Shown here: one piece after another, positions 1-6,893 of the stretch
Layout of the letters: each line of letters opens with the position of its first letter
Numbering within the stretch: the stretch's first letter is position 1
Source of the DNA: Lachnospiraceae bacterium
GTDB taxonomy: Bacteria; Bacillota; Clostridia; Lachnospirales; Lachnospiraceae
Assembly (NCBI GenBank): GCA_009774155.1
Contig: VSNE01000465.1
Coordinates: 1 to 23,293 of the forward strand
Direction: 5' to 3'
Length of the DNA stretch: 23,293 nucleotides
The notes under the pieces: generated by a model
What the model saw: only the letters and a program-made list of their open reading frames with translations
Database searches by the model: none
What the model was told of the DNA's origin: nothing
Made by a program: the position numbers and the translations under genes

Positions 1-587
1 ATTCCCTGAAAAAGAAAGAAGCTGCCTAGGATACAAAATCCTTGTGGAAAATGTGTCAACTAATCTTGACAAAATCAGTTCATCAGAGTGCTTCCCGTCC
101 GTGACAGTTGAAAATGTAGGAAGAGGCTCATTGAACAACTCTTCTGCCAGCCGCTTCAGACCGCTCTCGTTCAACTTTCGGAACTCATATATACTTTTAA
201 GGCTCATCTGAGAAGCACAGATCGTGTCATAAACGGGAGCCTGAATTACAGTCCCCTTGCATACGCCATAGATGATTCAAAGGCAATATTATGGGCAACC
301 TTTGTAATCACCTTGTTTATAAGAAATGCGTTCAGGAAAGTGTAAAACTCATCCTTGTCAATATTAGTTCCTATACGATGTTCGACAGGGACATATATTC
401 CGGTACCTTCCTTAACGGAGAAAGAGCATCCGACAATATGAGCCTTCGCAGGATCAAGTGTAGCCTTCTCCTCGTCACGGTATGGATCATCGGGAGCAGT
501 TTCAAAGTCAAATGCGACAATCTTGCTGTCTCCGATATAATCCCTTATGCCGTCCACCGTGGTCACACATTTATATTCTGTATTCAT
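1..587 (-). pseudogene. DNA polymerase I-like (family A) gene, 5' part, frameshifted
   Basis: The frame from ATG 587 gives 113 residues with the exonuclease I motif DFET near residue 26 and a VAHNIAFE stretch typical of the DnaQ-like 3'-5' exonuclease domain of phage/ICE family A polymerases. It stops at 246. Shifting frame there restores a plausible continuation (VIQAPVYDTICASQM, then a KSIYEFRKLNESGLK stretch) down to about position 80, so one base seems missing near 246-250. Family members run to about 640 residues; the rest lies beyond the window or is lost. Below about position 80 the translation no longer resembles the family as I know it. RBS AGGAG lies 9 bases before the ATG. It is the last gene of the replication module. 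A sequencing error could give the same picture. Confidence 0.7.
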
Positions 588-614
588 GTATCATTACTCC
601 TATGTAAATCACCC

Positions 615-635
615 GGAGGAGCTTAATGCCCCTCC
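615..635 (-). other. Intercistronic GGAGG/CCTCC hairpin
   Basis: GGAGG (615-619) and CCTCC (631-635) pair across an 11-base loop between the candidate SSB gene and the polymerase. No T-run follows, so it is not an obvious terminator. It could affect mRNA stability or the translation ratio. Confidence 0.35.
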
Positions 636-652
636 AGGCTTCTAAAATCGGT

Positions 653-1402
653 TTACTTCAGTGGCTCAATGATCTCCCCTGTTTCAGGATCTACGGGCAA
701 TTCATCCTCAATAAGAGATGCCGTTGTGAGGTTGGCCGCATATACCTTTACGGTATCCGACACACCCATCACTGCGTTTCTCTCATCGGCATTCAACATA
801 CGCTCGAATGAGAACACGGCCTGTGAGAACGCTATACCTGATGCATTGGTCGCTTTTTTCAGAGTTATCTTTGTGACAACCTGGTTAAGCTTCCTGCCCT
901 TTGACAGCTGGCTCTTTACATAGTTCGTGAAGGTCTTAAGGGAGCCGGTCGGTAATGAGAGCGTTATAGGGAACAGTTCTCCCTCGCGCAGGATATAAAG
1001 CATACGCTTATTCTTACAAAGCTTGCTCTGACCCTCGCCGCTTCCGAACTTGTTATACGGGCAGTTTGCACAGCTACCGCTGGGTGTACCGATACCGGTT
1101 ACGCCGTCAAAGGAGCCGCAGTCCGGCGGATTGTTCCCACCTGTATACTTATCGTGGTAGTAAGCGTATGCCGGGTGGTTATAAACGATAACGCCGGTGA
1201 TATCCTTCGCCATCTCGGTCTCATCGCTTTCCGCAGAGGGGATTTCAAATGCGGTTCCACCGCCTGCGGGCAGCTTCACCCTGTCAAACGAAAACTCAAG
1301 CCCTTGGCAATCGTCCGCCATAGCCTCATTAAGCACATCCCTGTTGGCAAGAGCAGCGAAACCCTCGTTCACTGCGACTTCAGTATTCTTTTTATCTGAC
1401 AT
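653..1402 (-). CDS. Candidate phage-type single-stranded DNA-binding protein with a four-cysteine site
   Basis: This 249-residue acidic protein directly precedes a DNA polymerase in a replication module. Its four central cysteines (C95, C111, C114, C129, the middle pair in SGSCANCPYNKFGSGEG) look like a zinc site inside a beta-rich fold, as in some phage single-stranded DNA-binding proteins of the gp32 type. The acidic C-terminus (PVDPETGEIIEPLK) is also common in such proteins. The role is inferred from context and composition, not from a recognised signature. The start ATG at 1402 has a good RBS (AGGAGG, about 7 bases upstream). The gap to the polymerase start is 65 bases, so the two are probably cotranscribed. 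It could instead be another replication accessory protein. Confidence 0.6.
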   Translation of the reverse strand: MSDKKNTEVAVNEGFAALANRDVLNEAMADDCQGLEFSFDRVKLPAGGGTAFEIPSAESDETEMAKDITGVIVYNHPAYAYYHDKYTGGNNPPDCGSFDGVTGIGTPSGSCANCPYNKFGSGEGQSKLCKNKRMLYILREGELFPITLSLPTGSLKTFTNYVKSQLSKGRKLNQVVTKITLKKATNASGIAFSQAVFSFERMLNADERNAVMGVSDTVKVYAANLTTASLIEDELPVDPETGEIIEPLK

Positions 1403-1467
1403 ATCTATGTCCTCCTGTTAAATGAAATTGATTTTGTTTTCTGCATTGGTGCAGTGAATCTGTGTTT

Positions 1468-1878
1468 CTACGATTTGCGGATACCGACCGATACTTTTTC
1501 ATAAGTACTGACGGTATCGCCAAGCCATGCCGGGACTTCCTCGCCCGTGGCTTCACGCTGCTCCTTAATGAAGGATGCGAGCGTGTTTGCATTGACCGTC
1601 TCCACAACCAAGCTACCGTATCCGTTATCCTTAAGAGCCTGCATCATCTCGTCCTTGCGTCCGGATGCCGGAGATGCGAACAGTCTGCTCTTTAGGTAGA
1701 ACGTGCTGCCGTTACGGGAGAATCGGTCAAGCTCGGCTTCTGTCATGGCATCGGAAAGCTGTTCATCAAGCTCAGCGATTTCCGCCCCCAGAGCCTTGGT
1801 CTGCGCTTCGAGGTCTTTCTTCTGTTCCTGCAGAGTCTTGAGCCTGTCAGCCATTTCAAAGATTTTTGTGTTCTCCAT
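1468..1878 (-). CDS. Phage/ICE accessory protein with N-terminal coiled coil
   Basis: This 136-residue protein is not recognised by name. Residues 1-50 are a heptad-rich coiled coil (FEMADRLKTLQEQKKDLEAQ and onwards), followed by a compact domain with FSRNGSTFYLKSRLF and an AWLGD segment near the C-terminus. It lies between the SNF2-type helicase and the candidate SSB, in one direction with gaps of 55 and 65 bases, so it probably belongs to the same replication or recombination module. RBS AAAGGAGG lies upstream of ATG 1878. Proteins of this size and layout accompany helicase/polymerase modules in clostridial prophages, but no activity can be read from the sequence. Confidence 0.7.
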   Translation of the reverse strand: MENTKIFEMADRLKTLQEQKKDLEAQTKALGAEIAELDEQLSDAMTEAELDRFSRNGSTFYLKSRLFASPASGRKDEMMQALKDNGYGSLVVETVNANTLASFIKEQREATGEEVPAWLGDTVSTYEKVSVGIRKS

Positions 1879-1898
1879 CGGTGACTACCTCCTTTCAT

Positions 1899-1926
1899 TA
1901 CAAGGCGAAAATGTCAATGCCCCCTC
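1899..1926. repeat. Intergenic repeat copy 1
   Basis: TACAAGGCGAAAATGTCAAT, followed by a GCCCCCTC tract, matches 18 of 20 positions of 3633-3652. It sits in the short gap after the SNF2-type helicase, and its left end reaches close to the RBS of the coiled-coil gene. Confidence 0.5.
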
Positions 1927-1933
1927 GAAACGC

Positions 1934-3373
1934 TCAGTATTTGAAAGGATTCCGGCCTTTGCGGTAGTCATCAACGAGCATCTTGGCAAGATTCAGTTTC
2001 TTACGGAGTGCGTATAAAACCTTGCGATCAATAGTGTCCCTGCATACGAGATAGATATAATGACAGTTCTCTTTCTGACCCGCCCTATGTATGCGAGCCT
2101 TGGCCTGTTCAAAATTACTCATGCTGTAGTCGAGCGAATAAAAGACCATTGTGCTTGCCGCCGTGAGCGTGATGCCAAGACCTGCCGCAGCAATCTGCCC
2201 CACGAACACCCGACACTTATCGTCATACTGGAAGCGATGGATCTCATTGTCCCGGTCTTTTACGCCGCCCCGTACCACGGCATAGCCGATCTTTTTCTTT
2301 TCAAGAAGCTCCTGTATGTCGTCTAACTCCGGTACGAATCGAGCCATAATGACGAGCTTCTTATCTTCAGCCATTGAGGAATCAATAATGTCCGAAAGCG
2401 CGTCTATCTTTGCCCTGCTTACGTTATTCACATTGCCGTCATCATCCGTAAGATGCCCTCCGGTAATCTGGGATAACCTGAGAAGCCTTGTTAAGATATT
2501 TGCAGTCGTAACCTCCGACTCATTCAATTCCGCATAACTCTCGTCCTCTATGCTGTCGTACAGTTTTATTGCATCCTTTTCCAAATCCACGGCGCGGACT
2601 TCTTCTGTTATCTCCGGCAGATCCAGGCATTCCGCCTTTGTAACCCTGTATGCGACAGAATGGAGCTTATGTAGGAAATCCTCAGTCATCCATTTGCGGA
2701 ATATCGGTGTGTGATTGCCGTAACCGCCCATATCGAAATACTGGTTACGAAACGCATAGAACGATGTGCCGAATATCTGCTGGTTCAGAAAGCGGTACTG
2801 AGAAAACACATCCAATTCACGATTCGTAATAACCGTGCCCGTAAGAAGCAGCTTGTATCTTGCCTTATCGCCGATGTGATGCATCCCCTTGCTCTGGAAT
2901 GTGCGATTCTCCTTTAATTTGTGTGCTTCATCCGCTATCACAAGGTCTGCGTTATATGCCAGCAGTTCTTTCTCAAGCCGCCATGCGCTTTCATAATTCA
3001 CGACCACAATCTGCAAACCATCATCAGGGAGCTTGCTTAACTGCTCCTTTTTCTTCGCCACCGTACCCTTAAGAATCGTCAGCGAATACGGAAAGTCGGC
3101 GAATTTTTCAAACTCCTCCTGCCAGATGCCTAAAATAGAAAGCGGAGCAACGACAAGCACCCGGTTGATCTTCCCGTATTGATAAAGGCATCCGGCTATG
3201 GCTATGCTTACGATTGTCTTGCCTGTTCCCATTTCCATAAGAAGTGCCGCACCCCGGCTCTTGATACGGTCATCAAATACGCCGAACTTATCACAGGCAA
3301 AGGAGAAGGCTTTTTTCTGATGGTCATACGGCGTTGCCTTAATCGGCATCATGATTTCAATATTATTCGTCAT
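1934..3373 (-). CDS. SNF2/DEAD-like superfamily 2 helicase of phage type
   Basis: A 479-residue SF2 ATPase. With the start at 3373, Walker A is MEMGTGKT (about residues 46-53), motif II is DEAH in VIADEAHKLKEN, motif III is LLTGT, and motifs V/VI are GLGITLTAAS and QAKARIHRAGQ, the last typical of SNF2-type translocases. It lacks extra domains and matches the short helicases of clostridial prophage and ICE replication modules. An upstream GTG (3382) would add three residues, but ATG 3373 has RBS GAGGTGG at proper spacing. The start overlaps the end of the preceding 68-aa gene by 11 bases, suggesting translational coupling. Likely role: DNA translocation or unwinding in element replication. 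Confidence 0.88.
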   Translation of the reverse strand: MTNNIEIMMPIKATPYDHQKKAFSFACDKFGVFDDRIKSRGAALLMEMGTGKTIVSIAIAGCLYQYGKINRVLVVAPLSILGIWQEEFEKFADFPYSLTILKGTVAKKKEQLSKLPDDGLQIVVVNYESAWRLEKELLAYNADLVIADEAHKLKENRTFQSKGMHHIGDKARYKLLLTGTVITNRELDVFSQYRFLNQQIFGTSFYAFRNQYFDMGGYGNHTPIFRKWMTEDFLHKLHSVAYRVTKAECLDLPEITEEVRAVDLEKDAIKLYDSIEDESYAELNESEVTTANILTRLLRLSQITGGHLTDDDGNVNNVSRAKIDALSDIIDSSMAEDKKLVIMARFVPELDDIQELLEKKKIGYAVVRGGVKDRDNEIHRFQYDDKCRVFVGQIAAAGLGITLTAASTMVFYSLDYSMSNFEQAKARIHRAGQKENCHYIYLVCRDTIDRKVLYALRKKLNLAKMLVDDYRKGRNPFKY

Positions 3374-3569
3374 CGCTGCCACCTCTCACTTCTTGAATTT
3401 CTACGCCCCGAACGGACTCACCCGGCGTAAGCACGAGCACCTCGCAGAAGTCTCCAAATATCCATGTGAGCAGTCTCTTCGGCAGCTTCATGTGACCGCT
3501 TTGCAAAACTTCTTTCTTATTTCCGCTGCGGTCAGCGACATGAATTTTTACTTTGTGTTTTAGTTTCAT
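3363..3569 (-). CDS. Small phage-type protein of unknown function
   Basis: This 68-residue protein is basic at the N-terminus (MKLKHKVKIHVADRSGNKK) and acidic at the end (GGSDDE), and is probably a small beta-rich fold. I do not recognise it. ATG 3569 follows AAAAGGAGG at ideal spacing; a TTG six codons upstream would overlap that RBS and is unlikely. Its last codons overlap the helicase start by 11 bases, so the two are probably coupled in translation. It is likely a phage or ICE replication accessory protein. Confidence 0.7.
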   Translation of the reverse strand: MKLKHKVKIHVADRSGNKKEVLQSGHMKLPKRLLTWIFGDFCEVLVLTPGESVRGVEIQEVRGGSDDE

Positions 3570-3606
3570 AGTTGTCCTCCTTTTCAAACCGAACTGTTGT
3601 AGGGAG

Positions 3607-3657
3607 GAGGGATTGATTATCTCTGCCTCCAGTACAAGCCGAAAAAGTCAATCCCTC
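3607..3657. repeat. 10-bp perfect inverted repeat with 31-base spacer
   Basis: GAGGGATTGA (3607-3616) and TCAATCCCTC (3648-3657) are exact complements. They lie in the leader between the sigma-like gene and the 68-aa gene. No T-run follows on the minus strand, so it is not a simple terminator. The right arm overlaps the repeat motif at 3633-3657. Confidence 0.55.
3633..3657. repeat. Intergenic repeat copy 2
   Basis: TACAAGCCGAAAAAGTCAAT followed by CCCTC closely matches the motif at 1899-1926, and both copies lie in short gaps between minus-strand genes of the same module. Confidence 0.5.
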
Positions 3658-3672
3658 ACTTTTTCAGCCCTA

Positions 3673-4317
3673 TTACTGGTCAGTCTTTTTCTTATGTTCC
3701 TGCTTCGGCTTCTCAACACCGAAATGCTTGCATGTCTTGGTGAGAATGCGATCCCAGCGTCCATGCACGGCCTGTCGCGTCACCTTTTTGCCTGTGGCAG
3801 CTTCTTCCTCGCGGCGTATATCTTCCAGATACTTACGCTCGCCGCAGTGTGCGAAGACCATATTCTGCTGTTCTTCCGAAAGGCCTGAGCGCACGAAACG
3901 CTCCATCTCCTCAAACTGCGGATTAGCAGATTCTTCTTCCGGATAAAGCTGCGAGAACACATTGCCTTTAGGATCTGCGATATTTTCAATCGGATCGGTA
4001 TCAAAACCATCGTTATCCTCACCATCTCCATCGCACTCATTCCTTGTCTGCTGGTTCTCAATCTCATAATCTGTGTTTTCTTCCGCATAACGATCCTGTA
4101 AGTCCGTGTCATGATCGTCCTGGTCGAGCATGATTATGATTTCCATGTTCTCGGCAGTCAGCGGAATGATGTCGGTTACCCTGCGTTTCCACTTGCCGTT
4201 AGGCAGCTGCACCCACTTGGTGTAGACATAGCTGCCGTTCCTATCGACATAGTGATCGCGTTCCTCGTTGAATTGGCTCTTCTTCTCGAAGGGCAGTGAA
4301 TCTTTTTTCTTTGACAT
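3673..4317 (-). CDS. Sigma-70 region 4-like HTH regulator of phage/ICE type
   Basis: A 214-residue protein with a basic N-terminal part that includes a WVQLPNGKWKRRVTDIIPLT segment, a very acidic linker (about 65-115, rich in D and E) and a C-terminal helical part. There, LSEEQQNMVFAHCGERKYLE and VTRQAVHGRWDRILTK resemble sigma region 4 / HTH recognition helices, followed by a lysine-rich tail. Such proteins are common in clostridial prophages and ICEs as transcription activators or sigma-like factors. The start at 4317 has RBS AAAGGAG. That RBS lies inside an inverted repeat (4321-4361), so translation may be controlled by structure. A terminator-like hairpin lies further upstream. Precise target promoters cannot be read. 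Confidence 0.7.
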   Translation of the reverse strand: MSKKKDSLPFEKKSQFNEERDHYVDRNGSYVYTKWVQLPNGKWKRRVTDIIPLTAENMEIIIMLDQDDHDTDLQDRYAEENTDYEIENQQTRNECDGDGEDNDGFDTDPIENIADPKGNVFSQLYPEEESANPQFEEMERFVRSGLSEEQQNMVFAHCGERKYLEDIRREEEAATGKKVTRQAVHGRWDRILTKTCKHFGVEKPKQEHKKKTDQ

Positions 4318-4320
4318 CCT

Positions 4321-4361
4321 CGGCTCCTTTCAGATCTCGATTTGGAAATCCTCGGGAGCCG
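4321..4361 (-). promoter_or_regulatory. Possible RBS-occluding hairpin in the sigma-like gene leader
   Basis: On the minus strand CGGCTCC (complement of 4355-4361) can pair exactly with GGAGCCG (complement of 4321-4327), which contains the Shine-Dalgarno sequence of the 214-aa gene. The loop is 27 bases. This would hide the RBS. Confidence 0.45.
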
Positions 4362-4380
4362 TTTGCGAAATCACACAGAA

Positions 4381-4428
4381 CGCAAAACAGCCAGACTGAT
4401 GCCGTAGTACTTAAGGCATCCTTCTGGC
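4381..4428 (-). terminator. Terminator-like hairpin after the 60-aa gene
   Basis: The arms 4415-4428 (GGCATCCTTCTGGC) and 4390-4403 (GCCAGACTGATGCC) pair at 12 of 14 positions across an 11-base loop, followed on the minus strand by TGTTTTG. The short T-run makes it a moderate terminator or attenuator. Confidence 0.5.
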
Positions 4429-4472
4429 CATCCAGCAGCTCTGAGGATTTCAGTTAATATTTAGTTGTGTGA

Positions 4473-4655
4473 TTATTTCATAGCAGGAAGCTGATTCTTC
4501 GGAATTTCCTTGAGAATCTTATAACCGCCTCCGGGAATGTTCCCGTTAAACTGAATCTGATAGAACATATCTTTTATAATGATCTCTATCTGATTCTTCT
4601 CAGGCGACCAGTCAAACAAGTGCTTTCCCTTCCCATTTTTACCTCGTACTTCCAT
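4473..4655 (-). CDS. Small protein of unknown function (60 aa)
   Basis: A basic 60-residue protein (MEVRGKNGKGKHLFDWSPEK start, then IIIKDMFYQIQFNGNIPGGG). I do not recognise it. The RBS AAGGAGG is 13 bases from the ATG, slightly far; the frame upstream is closed by TGA, so no earlier start exists. An ATG directly after the RBS opens only a nine-codon frame that overlaps this start, possibly a leader peptide. It lies between two hairpins (4759-4834 and 4381-4428), as if transcribed as a separate small unit or through read-through. Confidence 0.5.
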   Translation of the reverse strand: MEVRGKNGKGKHLFDWSPEKNQIEIIIKDMFYQIQFNGNIPGGGYKILKEIPKNQLPAMK

Positions 4656-4758
4656 AAGCGTTACTCATCCTCCTTAGTAATAAATTTTTTGTGGGGAACA
4701 ACTCCCCGATTGCTATACATAAGCCTAAAGTCTTGCTTCTATAACCGATTTCAGAGAC

Positions 4759-4834
4759 AAAAAAACACCGATACGCATATGCACAGAATTGCCTTTCTTA
4801 TCTCTGACAAATCCTGCAGCATAGCGCATCGGTG
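4759..4834 (-). terminator. Long-stem intrinsic terminator
   Basis: On the minus strand CACCGATGCGCTATGC pairs with GCATATGCGTATCGGTG over about 16 base pairs, with one bulged T and one G-U pair, and is followed by seven T residues. The loop is about 36 bases, unusually long. It follows the 63-aa gene. Confidence 0.7.
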
Positions 4835-4878
4835 TGGCTTACCTGCGAGAAACTGAATTGTATTGTAGGATTTTAATC

Positions 4879-5070
4879 CTATGCGGTTGCTCTTTTATCC
4901 ATCTGATATTGGGCTGCAACCATATGACTCTTTTTTGCCTTGCATTTATGGCGTTCTCTTATCTGATCGCCACCTATCGGAACAGTATCTACATCAACTT
5001 CTCCAAAGCAGCATGGCTTGCGATTATACGGACAATACTTCTCCGCACATATAATCCTGTTCATACTCAT
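4879..5070 (-). CDS. Small cysteine-rich, possibly zinc-binding protein
   Basis: This 63-residue protein has the pattern CAEKYCPYNRKPCC in its first 20 residues and another cysteine near HKC, which suggests a metal-binding knuckle. The rest is basic (IRERHKCKAKKSHM). It is not otherwise recognised. ATG 5070 is chosen because AGGAGG is 9 bases upstream; a GTG at 5079 would directly abut the RBS. The leader holds a strong terminator-like hairpin (5100-5143) only about 12 bases before the RBS, leaving no room for a separate promoter, so expression may depend on read-through or attenuation. Confidence 0.55.
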   Translation of the reverse strand: MSMNRIICAEKYCPYNRKPCCFGEVDVDTVPIGGDQIRERHKCKAKKSHMVAAQYQMDKRATA

Positions 5071-5099
5071 AGCAGTCACCCTCCTTTCTCAAGAGTTAG

Positions 5100-5143
5100 A
5101 AAAAGCCGGAGTCGTGACCCTGTATCGTGTCAGCAACTCCGGC
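5100..5143 (-). terminator. Intrinsic terminator or attenuator
   Basis: GCCGGAGT (from 5136-5143) pairs with ACTCCGGC (from 5105-5112) on the minus strand, with an inner TGAC/GTCA extension, followed by TTTTT. It ends the DndB-like/88-aa unit but sits in the leader of the 63-aa gene. Confidence 0.65.
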
Positions 5144-5180
5144 GTTATGTTCTCGGTTTTCCCCGGAAGCGAGCTCGGCG

Positions 5181-5447
5181 TTAATTATTTATCACACCCT
5201 CTATTTGAGGTTTTAATAATGCCTTCTGTTCGTTCGTAAGCCTCCTCCATATCTGAAATATGAAGTCAGTCAAACATATACGTACCGATTTGTACTTCTT
5301 TTTTTCACGGCTGTTATAGCACTTGATGCTCAGAAAAACCCCCGTATTCTCAACCACAAAGTCACAAGCCCTGAAATTACCATCATAGATGTGGTTATCA
5401 TCCACCTCGGTAGTCTCAACCAATTTATGATTAACGAAATTCCCCAT
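5181..5447 (-). CDS. Hypothetical protein (88 aa) behind the DndB-like gene
   Basis: A small mixed protein with a VENTGVFLSIKCYNSREKKK segment in the middle and a helical C-terminus (LTDFIFQIWRRLTNEQKALL). Not recognised. It starts 17 bases after the stop of the DGQHR gene with RBS GGGAG, so the two form a bicistronic unit driven by the promoter at 6798-6826, and transcription probably ends at the hairpin 5100-5143. The pairing suggests a function linked to the DGQHR protein, but no activity can be inferred. Confidence 0.65.
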   Translation of the reverse strand: MGNFVNHKLVETTEVDDNHIYDGNFRACDFVVENTGVFLSIKCYNSREKKKYKSVRICLTDFIFQIWRRLTNEQKALLKPQIEGVINN

Positions 5448-5464
5448 ATTAGATCACTCCCTTC

Positions 5465-6739
5465 TTACACCATAGGCGGCATCTCCGCATTATCGTCATT
5501 GCGGGCATTCCGTATAATCTGCTTCACGTCCGCAATCTCCTCTTTAGTCATATCCTTGCCCATGACAAGATAAGATATGACCATTCCTGCACCTCTGATT
5601 GCCTCTTTACCGGTGATCATCTTCTTATTAGCACTCGGGATGATCAGAATGTTGAACCATAACTCATTATCAAACGACCAATCTATCTGATTGATCTTCT
5701 TGACAATCTCCTCCCACTCAAAGCCCTTAGCCTGAGCCATCCTTGCAGTATGCGCTAATGCCATCTGCGTGACGGGCTTCAAAAGAAGATTAGTTTCTCG
5801 TAAGCCGGAAATCGGCCTGTCTCCCTCGGTCAGATTTATGTACTGCCTGAAAGCTCCGATTTCGTCAAGAGAAACTTTCCAGAAATCAGAAACAAGTGTA
5901 TATGCTTCCTCTACCTTGTCATCCTCCGGCAGCATCTTGCTTGAATATTTATCATCCTTAAGCAAGGTCTCGGAAATCGTGTACAATGCACTGAGTGTCG
6001 TAAGGTGCTTACTTCTTGATGACAAAGTATTATTCTTCCAATTGACCAAATCAATCCCGTTGATAGGAGCTAACGGCTCTCCTTCAGATATAAGCCTTCT
6101 TGCAATAACAGCGAAAATATCATCATCACTTGTAATAATATTGTCGCTTCGGCTTGTCTGTCGGGCATAACGGTTTACTTTATTGAAAATCTTACGAATC
6201 TTCGTATTATCCGTATGCTCCACAAATATGACGCTGATTTCTTCTCCTGCAAGCTCAGGATGAGGCTTAAGATCGTTCCATGAAGGACTTATCTTATTTA
6301 CTGATGCAGGCAATCCGACTAACCCCTTTATCGCCACCTTAAGCGAGAGAAGCCTGTGTTGCCCGTCAAGGGCGATAAGCCTTTCATTTCCCGGAAGCGT
6401 CAAAAATCCCATGTCTTTCAGAGGCTGCTTGTAGGCAGCCGGAAGATTCGGCATTACCTCTCCGACTGATTCAAATATCATCTCCTCAAAACCGCGATAG
6501 ATATCTATAATCAGGCAGCCAAAGAATTTATCCGGATCCTCCACAATGTAAGGTACCAAATCATTAACTACTCGCGTTACATCAAGCGTTCTCTGCATCT
6601 TCTCATCAGCTGTCATGCTATCCCATTCGGGCATTTCCATAGCAAAACCAACTAAATCGATAAGCTGTCCTGCCGTCATCTTTGCGATGTAGTACACGGT
6701 AGTTCCTAATTTGGCTCGTATACAGCCAATAGTGTTCAT
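5465..6739 (-). CDS. DndB-like DGQHR-domain protein
   Basis: A 424-residue protein with the hallmark LIALDGQHRLLSLK (DGQHR at residues 125-129) of the DndB/DGQHR family. DndB proteins act with phosphorothioation systems as transcription regulators or modulators of modification; some DGQHR relatives resemble ParB/sulfiredoxin-fold nucleotide-binding enzymes. ATG 6739 is preferred because AAAGGAG lies 8 bases upstream; an earlier in-frame start 29 codons upstream would place the start in the promoter's transcribed edge with no RBS. Unlike the rest of the phosphorothioation genes it has its own strong promoter directly behind the operon's terminator, so its level can differ from the enzymes. It could be a phage-borne ParB-like nuclease relative rather than a true DndB. 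Confidence 0.8.
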   Translation of the reverse strand: MNTIGCIRAKLGTTVYYIAKMTAGQLIDLVGFAMEMPEWDSMTADEKMQRTLDVTRVVNDLVPYIVEDPDKFFGCLIIDIYRGFEEMIFESVGEVMPNLPAAYKQPLKDMGFLTLPGNERLIALDGQHRLLSLKVAIKGLVGLPASVNKISPSWNDLKPHPELAGEEISVIFVEHTDNTKIRKIFNKVNRYARQTSRSDNIITSDDDIFAVIARRLISEGEPLAPINGIDLVNWKNNTLSSRSKHLTTLSALYTISETLLKDDKYSSKMLPEDDKVEEAYTLVSDFWKVSLDEIGAFRQYINLTEGDRPISGLRETNLLLKPVTQMALAHTARMAQAKGFEWEEIVKKINQIDWSFDNELWFNILIIPSANKKMITGKEAIRGAGMVISYLVMGKDMTKEEIADVKQIIRNARNDDNAEMPPMV

Positions 6740-6780
6740 ACCTCTGCTCCTTTCTTGTTTTTTATCTGCCAAATGTCTTT

Positions 6781-6798
6781 TATGGTAGTCTAACCATA
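6781..6798. promoter_or_regulatory. Operator-like palindrome at the DGQHR promoter start site
   Basis: TATGGT (6781-6786) and ACCATA (6793-6798) form a perfect 6-bp inverted repeat with a 6-base spacer, touching the -10 box and covering the expected start site. This is where a repressor would block initiation. Confidence 0.5.
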
Positions 6799-6826
6799 CT
6801 ATACTACTATCAAATACATCTGTCAA
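6798..6826 (-). promoter_or_regulatory. Sigma-A promoter of the DGQHR gene
   Basis: On the minus strand TTGACA (6821-6826), a 17-base spacer and TATAGT (6798-6803) form a near-consensus vegetative promoter about 60 bases upstream of ATG 6739. Confidence 0.8.
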
Positions 6827-6862
6827 GTAAAAAACACATAATTTTTGAAAAACATCAACCGT

Positions 6863-6893
6863 AAAAAAACAAGGCTACCACCACCTTGTTTTT
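6863..6893 (-). terminator. Intrinsic terminator of the ssp operon
   Basis: AAAAACAAGG (from 6884-6893) and CCTTGTTTTT (from 6865-6874) pair around a 9-base loop on the minus strand, with the T-run extending to seven. The left arm begins at the TGA of the sigma-like gene, so the terminator closes the long operon precisely. Confidence 0.8.
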
